26,384 bases of DNA, from NCBI GenBank assembly GCA_002390165.1, contig DGOU01000066.1, positions 1 through 26,384 on the forward strand, given 5' to 3'. Below the pieces are notes generated by a model. That model saw only the letters and a program-made list of their open reading frames with translations. It did not search any database and was not told the DNA's origin. This stretch comes from Lutibacter sp. UBA4458 (lineage in GTDB: Bacteria; Bacteroidota; Bacteroidia; Flavobacteriales; Flavobacteriaceae). The position numbers and the translations under genes are program-made. Positions within the stretch are counted from its first letter, which is position 1. Every line of letters begins with the position of its first letter. This document shows positions 15,310 to 22,698 of the stretch, one piece after another.

Positions 15310-16631
15310 AAAAAATTAATTGGATTGTTAATGGTCACTTTAATTTGTTTAATTCGTTTATTATCCATGGATTCTATTTTAAAACTATATTGTTGGAATT
15401 TTATAATTTCATTTTTTTTAGGAAATTTTCCATGAATTTCTAATATAAAGCCAGCTATGGTTTCTGACTCTCCTTTATTCTCCTCAATATTGCTTGAATC
15501 CTCTAATTCTAAAATTTTATAAAAATCTTTTAAATTAGTTTTTCCTTCAAATAAGTAATTGTTAGCATCTAACTTAGAATAGGTTAAATCATCCTCATCA
15601 AATTCATCACTTATATCTCCAACAATTTCCTCAATTACATCTTCTAAAGTAACTATACCACTTGTTCCTCCATACTCATCTACAACAATAGCTAAATGAT
15701 TTTTCTTTTCTTGAAATTCTTTTAATAAATCGTCTAATTTCTTGTTTTCAGGAACAAAATAAGGTTCTCTAATTAATTTTTGCCAACTAAAATTTTTCTT
15801 ATTTAAATGCGGTAATAAATCTTTTGCATATAAAACCCCAATAATATCATCAACATTATCTTTATAAACCGGATTTCTAGAATACCCTTTAGTTACTATT
15901 TTATCTAAAACATCATCATATTTTTCATCATTTTTTAAGGCAAAAATATCTATACGAGGTGTCATAATTTGGTTAGTTTCGGTATTTCCGAAACTTACAA
16001 TTCCTTGTAAAATTTTCTGGTCGTTTTTAGTTGTGTTTTCTGTAGAAGTAATTTCTAAAGCTTGCGATAAATTTTCAACCGATAAGTTAGATTTTTTATG
16101 TCCTAACCTATTTTCCACCATACTTGTTAACCCCATTAATGGAAAGCTAACCATAGTTAATAAGGAGTTTAAAACCTTAAGAGGAATTGCCATAAATGTG
16201 GCAAATTTTATCGACTTTCTAGTTGCATAAATTTTAGGTAAAACCTCTCCAAACAATAAAATTAAAAAAGTTACTAAAACTACTTCCACTAAAAATTTAA
16301 CCAGACCCGATTCAATTCCTGAAAATAATATGTTACCTACATAGGCAAATATTAAAACAATTAAAATATTTATAAAATTGTTTAAAATTAAAATAGTTGC
16401 TAATAATTTTTTGGGTTTAAGCAATAATTTTGCTACCGTATTTTGAGCGGATGATTTGGATTCGGACGCCTTATTTAAATCCGATGGTGATAAAGAAAAA
16501 AAAGCGACTTCAGCTCCTGAAATTAACGCAGACAATAATAAAAGCAGCAATAAAATTAGAATACTTGCTACAAGCCAATAATTAATATTTAACGTAGAAA
16601 AAAAGTCTAAAAACGAGGGCTCTGGATCCAA
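15306..16631 (-). CDS. gldE: GldE, CNNM/CBS-domain membrane protein for gliding
   Basis: A 441-residue protein with an N-terminal DUF21/CNNM membrane domain (about 20-190, SALISGAEVAFFSLSPSDLNKA), a CBS pair (about 205-335, including GTSGIVTLEDVIEEIVGDI) and a C-terminal CorC/HlyC-type domain (about 345-430). It is linked to gldD and thought to support its function in gliding and type IX secretion. Translation starts at a TTG (16631): the upstream frame meets TAA within six codons with no ATG, and the first internal Met comes after the second membrane segment. MDPEPSFLDFF is also the expected N-terminus for flavobacterial GldE. Confidence 0.93.
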   Translation of the reverse strand: MDPEPSFLDFFSTLNINYWLVASILILLLLLLLSALISGAEVAFFSLSPSDLNKASESKSSAQNTVAKLLLKPKKLLATILILNNFINILIVLIFAYVGNILFSGIESGLVKFLVEVVLVTFLILLFGEVLPKIYATRKSIKFATFMAIPLKVLNSLLTMVSFPLMGLTSMVENRLGHKKSNLSVENLSQALEITSTENTTKNDQKILQGIVSFGNTETNQIMTPRIDIFALKNDEKYDDVLDKIVTKGYSRNPVYKDNVDDIIGVLYAKDLLPHLNKKNFSWQKLIREPYFVPENKKLDDLLKEFQEKKNHLAIVVDEYGGTSGIVTLEDVIEEIVGDISDEFDEDDLTYSKLDANNYLFEGKTNLKDFYKILELEDSSNIEENKGESETIAGFILEIHGKFPKKNEIIKFQQYSFKIESMDNKRIKQIKVTINNPINFL

Positions 16632-16652
16632 ATTTATAGTTTTTAATTAAAT

Positions 16653-17096
16653 TTAAAATGGTAAATCATCATCATTTTCAGAATCATTTTCCGGAGAATC
16701 TGGTTTTAAAGTTTTATTACTTTTTGAAGGTTCTTCAGGTGCTGGAGCATTCAAATCGTTTTTTGTAGTTAAAAAAGTCATATCAACGACATGAATTTCA
16801 GTGGTATATCTTTTAGATCCATCTTCTGCTTGCCATTGACGTGTTTTAATACGTCCTTCACAATATACTTTATCTCCTTTTTTTAGATATTTTTCACAAA
16901 TTTCAGCAAGTTTGTTTCTAACTACAATATTATGCCATTCTGTAGTAGAAACTTTTTCGCCAGTTTGTTTGTTAGTATAAGTTTCATTTGTTGCTAAAGG
17001 AAACCTTCCTAAAGCATTTCCACCTTCAAAATAATGCATTTTTACTTCATCTCCAAGGTGACCAATTAAAATTACTTTGTTTATTGTACCAGCCAT
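16653..17096 (-). CDS. ssb: Single-stranded DNA-binding protein
   Basis: A 147-residue SSB with one OB fold over about 1-110 (MAGTINKVILIGHLGDEVKM, then TEWHNIVV and GRIKTRQW), a short flexible acidic tail, and the C-terminal tip NDDDLPF that recruits repair and replication proteins. It lies 39 bp after mutY. It likely has its own promoter just downstream of the mutY stop and is followed 21 bp later by gldE. Confidence 0.97.
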   Translation of the reverse strand: MAGTINKVILIGHLGDEVKMHYFEGGNALGRFPLATNETYTNKQTGEKVSTTEWHNIVVRNKLAEICEKYLKKGDKVYCEGRIKTRQWQAEDGSKRYTTEIHVVDMTFLTTKNDLNAPAPEEPSKSNKTLKPDSPENDSENDDDLPF

Positions 17097-17118
17097 TTTT
17101 TAGTTTTTATTTAATACT

Positions 17119-17126
17119 CAAAAGTA
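17119..17126 (-). promoter_or_regulatory. Candidate ssb -7 box
   Basis: TACTTTTG on the minus strand fits TAnnTTTG and lies between the mutY stop and the ssb ATG, giving a short leader of about 16 bases. No TTG was found at the -33 distance, so support is partial. Confidence 0.4.
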
Positions 17127-17135
17127 CTAATTTTT

Positions 17136-18176
17136 TTAAAAGTTACTATATTCATTTATAAATTTATCAATTAATAAAGGTACAGGATATTTTTTAATAG
17201 TTTTCCAGGAATAAGAAATTTTATTAGAATCGTTAGTTTTTATTATCCAAAATTTTGCATAAATATGTTGATGTGATAATTTGTGAGGTTTTATTCTATT
17301 ATTAAATAATTTTATGGTTATGGTTTCTGAATTACATTTTATTAAAAACTCTGGGTGATTTACCAGTTGGTTTTCATCAATTTCTTTATTGGTTTCTATT
17401 AATGGAAACTGATATAAATTTCTCCAAATTCCACTTATTCGTTTTTCTAATATCGTTTTATTAGCAGTTGTTTTAAAAACTAAATAATTAAAATATCGCT
17501 TTTTAATTTTATTTTTTTTCACTTTAACAGGTAATTTAACCACTTCATTATTAGACAATGCAACACAACTATCCTTTAATATACAAGTATTACAGAGCGG
17601 CTTTTTTGGTGTACAAACCGTAGCCCCAAATTCCATTACTGCCTGGTTAAAAGTTCCTGGAGTTTTTGAATTTATAAGATTTTGTGCAAGAAGTTTAAAT
17701 TCTTTAATGCCTTTAGAAGAATTAATAGCAGTGTTAATTCCAAAATAACGAGCCAACAAACGATACACATTTCCGTCTACTACAGCGGTTTTTTCATTAT
17801 TACATATTGAAGCAATGGCAGAAGCCGTATAATCTCCTACTCCTTTTAATTTAATTAATTCCTTATAGGTAATAGGAAATTCACCATTATATTCATTAAC
17901 AATAAACTTTGCGGAAAAATGTAAATTTCTGGCTCTAGAATAGTAACCTAAACCTTGCCAAAGCTTTAATACGTCATCTTCAGAAGCTTTAGCCAAATCA
18001 AAAATAGTTGGAAATTTTTGAATAAACCTATAATAATATGGCAAGCCCTGATTTACTTTAGTTTGCTGCAAAATTATTTCGGACAACCAAATATTATACG
18101 AATTTTTAGTGTTGCGCCAAGGTAAATCTCTTTTATTAGCTAAATACCACTGTATTAAATAATTAGAAAAATTCAT
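17136..18176 (-). CDS. mutY: MutY, adenine DNA glycosylase
   Basis: A 346-residue glycosylase that removes adenine opposite 8-oxoguanine. The HhH-GPD domain covers about 1-210, with catalytic E33 in LSEIILQQT, helix-hairpin-helix LKGVGDYTASAIAS near 110-123 and D134 in AVVDGNVYRL. The 4Fe-4S loop is complete: C188-x6-C195-x2-C198-x5-C204. Residues about 225-345 form the NUDIX-like domain that reads 8-oxoguanine. It is the first gene of the minus-strand run leading to ctaA and is divergent from the HU gene. Confidence 0.96.
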   Translation of the reverse strand: MNFSNYLIQWYLANKRDLPWRNTKNSYNIWLSEIILQQTKVNQGLPYYYRFIQKFPTIFDLAKASEDDVLKLWQGLGYYSRARNLHFSAKFIVNEYNGEFPITYKELIKLKGVGDYTASAIASICNNEKTAVVDGNVYRLLARYFGINTAINSSKGIKEFKLLAQNLINSKTPGTFNQAVMEFGATVCTPKKPLCNTCILKDSCVALSNNEVVKLPVKVKKNKIKKRYFNYLVFKTTANKTILEKRISGIWRNLYQFPLIETNKEIDENQLVNHPEFLIKCNSETITIKLFNNRIKPHKLSHQHIYAKFWIIKTNDSNKISYSWKTIKKYPVPLLIDKFINEYSNF

Positions 18177-18261
18177 TGTTATTAATAGTAATTTGCAATA
18201 TTACAAGTTTTAATCAATTAAATTTTAATGAATTAACTTTTTAAATTCGATTTATATATCC

Positions 18262-18269
18262 TATATTTG
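18262..18269 (+). promoter_or_regulatory. HU gene -7 box
   Basis: TATATTTG matches TAnnTTTG exactly, 40 bases before the HU start. No clear TTG is present at the -33 spacing. Confidence 0.55.
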
Positions 18270-18309
18270 CCGTCTTAATTTTAGTATAACAATTATAATT
18301 ATATAAGAA

Positions 18310-18600
18310 ATGACGAAAGCAGAAATCGTATCGAGTATTTCAGATAAATCTGGGATTGAAAAAGCTGATGTTTTAGCCACAGTTGAAGCATTTATGGAAG
18401 AGGTTAAAAATTCTTTAGAAAAAGGAGATAATGTTTATTTAAGAGGTTTTGGTAGTTTTATAATTAAAACAAGAGCCGAAAAAACAGGTAGAAATATTTC
18501 AAAAAACACTACTATAAAAATTCCTGCTCATAATATCCCTGCATTTAAACCTGCAAAAGTTTTTGTTGAAGGTGTAAAAAGCAACGTTGAAGTTAAGTAA
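18310..18600 (+). CDS. HU/IHF-family DNA-binding protein
   Basis: A 96-residue histone-like protein, slightly longer than HU of 90 residues. It shows MTKAEIVSSISDKSG at the N-terminus, the GFGSFIIKTRAEKTGRNI turn at 46-63, and the PAHNIPAFKPAK arm tip where Pro intercalates into DNA. It acts as a dimer that bends chromosomal DNA. A 30-residue basic protein gene begins 37 bp downstream and shares its terminator. Confidence 0.96.
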   Translation: MTKAEIVSSISDKSGIEKADVLATVEAFMEEVKNSLEKGDNVYLRGFGSFIIKTRAEKTGRNISKNTTIKIPAHNIPAFKPAKVFVEGVKSNVEVK

Positions 18601-18637
18601 ACACAACAATATTATTAACATAAAATAACATTTTATT

Positions 18638-18730
18638 ATGCCAAGTGGTAAAAAAAGAAAGAGAACTAAAATCTCTACTCACAAACGTAAAAAAAGAGCT
18701 AGAGCTAATAGGCACAAAAAGAAAAAGTAA
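18638..18730 (+). CDS. 30-residue, extremely basic conserved-looking small protein
   Basis: An ATG at 18638 opens a 30-codon frame: it begins MPSGKKRKRTKIS and ends ANRHKKKK. About 60% of residues are Lys, Arg or His and there is no acidic residue. That composition, and the position between HU and rng, match the small basic proteins found at this locus in Bacteroidota, which are probably ribosome-associated. I recall such a small extra ribosomal protein in flavobacterial ribosomes, but cannot confirm identity here. The stop codon (18728-18730) lies inside the stem of the terminator, a tight fit that argues for a real, selected gene end. Confidence 0.8.
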   Translation: MPSGKKRKRTKISTHKRKKRARANRHKKKK

Positions 18731-18749
18731 GCAATGCTTACTTTTTCTT
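18722..18749 (+). terminator. Terminator of the HU-small basic protein unit
   Basis: AGTAAGC (18726-18732) and GCTTACT (18736-18742) pair around a 3-base loop. The stem is extended by A-T pairs from 18722 and followed by TTTTCTTT. The left arm includes the small protein's stop codon. Confidence 0.82.
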
Positions 18750-18765
18750 TCATTTTAAAAGTTCA

Positions 18766-18793
18766 TTGAAATAGATAATTACAATTAGGTTTG
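18766..18793 (+). promoter_or_regulatory. rng promoter
   Basis: TTG (18766-18768), a 17-bp spacer, then TAGGTTTG (18786-18793) match the Bacteroidota consensus. The expected start near 18800 gives a leader of about 80 bases before the GTG at 18882. Confidence 0.65.
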
Positions 18794-18845
18794 TGATTAT
18801 TGTTGGGTATTAAAAAAAAATCCTGTTAAAAATTATTTATAAATA

Positions 18846-18865
18846 GTTCAAATGAAAATTTGAAC
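18846..18865 (+). promoter_or_regulatory. Leader hairpin with GNRA-type loop before rng
   Basis: GTTCAAAT (18846-18853) and ATTTGAAC (18858-18865) form a perfect 8-bp stem closed by GAAA, a stable GNRA tetraloop. It ends 16 bases before the GTG start, where it could affect ribosome access or be a site for RNase E/G self-cleavage (inference). Confidence 0.55.
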
Positions 18866-18881
18866 ATAAAAACAATACAGA

Positions 18882-20432
18882 GTGAAAACAGAATTAATAA
18901 TTAGATCGAATTCCTCTGATATTGATTTCGCCTTATTAAAGGATGGTAAATTAACAGCACTTAACACAGAATTAAACGAAAATAAATTTTCAGTTGGCGA
19001 TATTTTTATTGCTAAAATAGGAAAAGTTCTTTCGGGTTTAAACGCCTCATTTGTTAACGTAGGTTATGCAAAAGATGGTTTTTTACATTATCATGATTTG
19101 GGTGCACAATTACTATCACTTAATAAATTTATAAAAGGTGTTAGCACAGGTAAAATTAAAGATTACACTTTAAAAAATTTTAAATTAGAAAACGATATCA
19201 ACAAAAATGGAAGTATTGTTGATGTACTAAAATCAGGTCAAAAAACATTAGTACAAATTGTTAAAGAGCCTATTTCTACCAAAGGACCGCGTTTAAGTTC
19301 TGAAATATCAATAGCTGGTAGATTTATGGTATTAGTTCCTTTTTCAAATAGAGTTTCTGTATCTCAAAAAATAACAGACTTAAAAGAAAAAGAACGCTTA
19401 AAAAGATTAGTTACAAGCATTAAACCAAAAGGTTTTGGCGTTATTATTAGAACTGTTGCTGAACATAAAAAAGTAGCAGAGCTTGATAAAGATATACAAA
19501 ACTCCTTAGAACGTTGGGTTGTAATGTGTAAAAAAATTAGGTCGATAAAAGCTGACCAAACTCCTGTAAAAGTTTTAAGTGAATTAAACAGAGCTTCTTC
19601 AATATTAAGAGATGTATTTAATGATTCTTTTACTAATATTGTAGCAAATGATGAACCTTTATTTTTTGAAATAAAGGAGTATTTACAAGAAATTGCACCA
19701 AAAAAAGAAGGAATTGTAAGTTTATATAAATCACAAGTTCCTATTTTCGAAAAATTTGGCATTGAACGTCAAATCAAAACTTCTTTTGGTAAAACAGTTT
19801 CTATGAGCAAAGGTGCTTATTTAGTTATAGAACATACTGAAGCGCTTCATGTAATTGATGTAAATAGTGGAAATCGTTCCAATAAAACATCTTCACAAGA
19901 AGACACTGCTTTAGAAGTTAATTTAATTGCAGCTTCAGAAATTGCTCGCCAATTACAGTTAAGAGATATGGGAGGAATTATTGTTGTAGATTTTATTGAT
20001 ATGCAAACTGCTGAACACAGACAAAAATTGTTTGAACATTTACGAGCAGAAATGGCATTTGATAAAACTAAGCATAAAATATTACCGCCAAGTAAATTTG
20101 GCTTAATACAAATTACCAGACAACGAGTTAGACCTGAAATGGTAATTAAAACTTCTGAACCAAATCCTAGTGGAAATGGTGAAGTAGAAGCTCCAATAGT
20201 GTTAATAAACACTATTACATCAGAATTAGATAAGTTAGTTCATACTAATGAACATAAAAAGATAATATTAAACACACATCCTTTTATTGCAGCTTATTTA
20301 AAAAAGGGGTTGCCATCTATACAACAAAAATGGCTTACCAAATATAAAAAGTGGATTAAAATTTTACCAAGAGATGCTTACCAATATTTAAAATTTGATT
20401 TTACCGATAATGAAGGTAAAATAATTAAATAA
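18882..20432 (+). CDS. rng: Ribonuclease E/G family endoribonuclease
   Basis: A 516-residue RNase E/G catalytic core with no long RNase E-type scaffold tail. It opens with an S1 domain (about 36-130, interrupted by a 30-residue insert) followed by the RNase H-like and DNase I-like catalytic region. The metal-binding aspartates are D326 in HVIDVNSGN and D370 in IIVVDFIDM. The zinc-link cysteines (CPxCxG) of proteobacterial enzymes are absent: that region reads EPNPSGNGEVEAP near 426-438. Translation starts at GTG; the nearest in-frame ATG upstream (18852) is followed by TGA two codons later. It acts in rRNA maturation and mRNA decay. Confidence 0.95.
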   Translation: MKTELIIRSNSSDIDFALLKDGKLTALNTELNENKFSVGDIFIAKIGKVLSGLNASFVNVGYAKDGFLHYHDLGAQLLSLNKFIKGVSTGKIKDYTLKNFKLENDINKNGSIVDVLKSGQKTLVQIVKEPISTKGPRLSSEISIAGRFMVLVPFSNRVSVSQKITDLKEKERLKRLVTSIKPKGFGVIIRTVAEHKKVAELDKDIQNSLERWVVMCKKIRSIKADQTPVKVLSELNRASSILRDVFNDSFTNIVANDEPLFFEIKEYLQEIAPKKEGIVSLYKSQVPIFEKFGIERQIKTSFGKTVSMSKGAYLVIEHTEALHVIDVNSGNRSNKTSSQEDTALEVNLIAASEIARQLQLRDMGGIIVVDFIDMQTAEHRQKLFEHLRAEMAFDKTKHKILPPSKFGLIQITRQRVRPEMVIKTSEPNPSGNGEVEAPIVLINTITSELDKLVHTNEHKKIILNTHPFIAAYLKKGLPSIQQKWLTKYKKWIKILPRDAYQYLKFDFTDNEGKIIK

Positions 20433-20450
20433 GGCATTTACAATATCAAC

Positions 20451-20487
20451 AAAAAAGTCCTGCAAATTAATTTGCAGGACTTTTTTT
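20451..20487. terminator. Bidirectional terminator between rng and the patatin gene
   Basis: A perfect palindrome from 20451 to 20486 with core GTCCTGCAA / TTGCAGGAC, flanked by A and T runs. It functions on both strands for these converging genes; the patatin stop codon overlaps its T tract. Confidence 0.95.
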
Positions 20488-22698
20488 TTAGAACCAATAC
20501 CCAAAATTAAAATACCAATACCTGTTATTATGGTCTGGTGACCAGGCATAATTTAATTCAACTGGACCAAAAAAAGTATCTAAACCATACCCAACCATAT
20601 AACCCGATTTAGTGTTTTCAAAAATTCTACCCTGATTAAATACATCTTTTTCAACTCTTGCATAATTTGCCGTTACCATAAAATAATTTTTAGGTAAAAA
20701 CTCATATCTAAAAGTTAATGCAGACCGTAAAAAAGAATTTGCACTTAATTCTGCAAAATCATACCCATAAAAAGGTACAAACTCATTAATAAAATTTTCT
20801 CCATAACCACCAACATTAAAATCTAAAACTCTATTTTCATTTTTGCCAATGGTTAAGCCTGCCTCTGAAATAAAATGTGCGGTAAGTTTATTAAAAAAAG
20901 TATAGGCAACGCCTAGCTTACCTTTTAATTGAGAAAATGTTTTAAAATTTTTATTAAAGTTTGAAGAGGTTAAAAACCACTTAAAATCCGTATTTAAATA
21001 AAACCCTTTTTTTTGAAAATATTTTTTATCATAGGTATCAATTTTAATGGAGGCTATTGCATTAAAATAATCTGATTTATCAAAATATAGTCTGCCTTCG
21101 TTGGTTGAAATGGAATCTAAAGACCCAATAGTTTCTGTATAAGCTTTAATGTTTTTATGTTCTAATCCTACCTCAATCGCAAACTTTCGGTTAAAAACCG
21201 TTTGAATATATGCTTGATTTGTAAAGTCTTCATAATTTAAACTTATTTTATTCACATTCCCTTCATTAAAGTTTACATCTGCTCTAAAATTATTATAGCG
21301 AGATCTAATTCCAAAACTGGTATAAAAACCATTATCAATAAAATAATTAAAGTTGTACCTTAAATTATCTCCCAATATAACATCAAATGAAAGTAAATCA
21401 TTTTTATATAATAAATGTTTAGACGTTACATTTGCCAAAACACCAGTTTTATATAATTCATCATAATGAATGCCTAACTTTAAGTAATTAGCTATGTTAT
21501 TTTCTTTTACTTTAAATTGTACCGTTTCTCCATTATCTGATTCTAACATACTGTATTGAATAGATTCAAAATTACCTGTTGAAACAACATTATTTAAACA
21601 ACTTTCTAGTGTGTTATAATTTATAGAATCCAATTTTTTTATATTTAACTTTCCAAGTATATAAGCTCTAGTATAATTTTTATTCCCGGAGACTTCTATT
21701 TTTTTAATTACAAATTTTTGCTTGATATTATTTTTAACGGACTCTTTTTCTATCTTTTTTTGCTGCGCTGCTATTTTTTTTAAAATAGTCATTCGTTTTC
21801 TAGCGGCACTATCTCCTTCTTTCATAATTTCATTAATCTTATCAAAAGAAACCACATTATATTTTTTTACATTAGGTTTTATAAGAACATCTACATATTT
21901 ATCATTTCCTTTTCCATTTTTACTAATTTGAAAACCAACAATTTGATTTAAAATTTTTACAGCAGAACCTAAATTATTTTTTTTATCCAACCCACTTTGT
22001 ATATCTACTCCAATAAGAATATCCGCTCCCATATCTTTTACCTCTTTTACTGGAAAATTATTTACAATGCCTCCATCGGTTAACAATTTGCCATTAATTT
22101 CAACTGGTGCTAATAACGTTGGAAATGATCCGCTTGCTTTCATTGCTAATGGTAAAAAACCCTTTCTCAATACTTCTTGATTTCCATTTTCTAAATTAGT
22201 TGCTACACATAAAAAAGGAATTGGTAATTTATTAAAATCATGCGTATTATTAACTTGTTGCGTTAATCTGGTTAACAAATTAAGTAAGTTTTGCCCACCA
22301 GACAAAGCTGCTGGTATGCCAACTTTTCTTTTTTTTATTGGCAATACTAAAACATATTTTTCTCCGTGTTCCTTTTCGTAAAATGGTTTTGATTTACGTG
22401 GTAACTCTCCAGAAAGAATTTTTTGATAATTTATAGATTTTAAAATAGAATCTAATTGCTTACCATTGTAACCAGATGCATATAATCCTCCAACTATTGC
22501 TCCCATACTTGTTCCGCCAACATAATCAACACGAATGCCTGCTTCTTCTAAAACTTTTATTACTGCAACATGGGCAAAGCCTTTGGCTCCGCCACCACTT
22601 AACACTAACCCAACTTTCAAATCTTTCTGTTCCGTTTTTTCTTGTGAAAAAGCAATGGTTATGGAAAATATAAAAATTAGGAATAATAATTTTTTCAA
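20488..22698 (-). CDS. Patatin-like phospholipase with POTRA and outer-membrane barrel (PlpD/type Vd-like)
   Basis: A 736-residue secreted protein with a signal peptide at 1-18. The patatin domain (about 27-300) has the oxyanion motif SGGGAKG (34-40), the nucleophile S64 in GGTSMG and the dyad D208 in TDGG. A linker leads to one POTRA-like repeat (about 328-400, FVIKKIEVSGNKNYTRAYI). The rest (about 401-736) is alternating beta strands ending in Trp-Phe, typical of a BamA-type barrel. This is the plan of type Vd (PlpD-like) proteins. The start is a TTG overlapping the uvrC stop as TTGA; no in-frame ATG exists near it or in the signal peptide. Lipid substrate unknown. Confidence 0.93.
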   Translation of the reverse strand: MKKLLFLIFIFSITIAFSQEKTEQKDLKVGLVLSGGGAKGFAHVAVIKVLEEAGIRVDYVGGTSMGAIVGGLYASGYNGKQLDSILKSINYQKILSGELPRKSKPFYEKEHGEKYVLVLPIKKRKVGIPAALSGGQNLLNLLTRLTQQVNNTHDFNKLPIPFLCVATNLENGNQEVLRKGFLPLAMKASGSFPTLLAPVEINGKLLTDGGIVNNFPVKEVKDMGADILIGVDIQSGLDKKNNLGSAVKILNQIVGFQISKNGKGNDKYVDVLIKPNVKKYNVVSFDKINEIMKEGDSAARKRMTILKKIAAQQKKIEKESVKNNIKQKFVIKKIEVSGNKNYTRAYILGKLNIKKLDSINYNTLESCLNNVVSTGNFESIQYSMLESDNGETVQFKVKENNIANYLKLGIHYDELYKTGVLANVTSKHLLYKNDLLSFDVILGDNLRYNFNYFIDNGFYTSFGIRSRYNNFRADVNFNEGNVNKISLNYEDFTNQAYIQTVFNRKFAIEVGLEHKNIKAYTETIGSLDSISTNEGRLYFDKSDYFNAIASIKIDTYDKKYFQKKGFYLNTDFKWFLTSSNFNKNFKTFSQLKGKLGVAYTFFNKLTAHFISEAGLTIGKNENRVLDFNVGGYGENFINEFVPFYGYDFAELSANSFLRSALTFRYEFLPKNYFMVTANYARVEKDVFNQGRIFENTKSGYMVGYGLDTFFGPVELNYAWSPDHNNRYWYFNFGYWF

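Noticed and set aside
19847..20212. 121-codon ORF antisense to rng
   Set aside because: Lies opposite the conserved catalytic region of RNase E/G; its sequence follows from that constraint.
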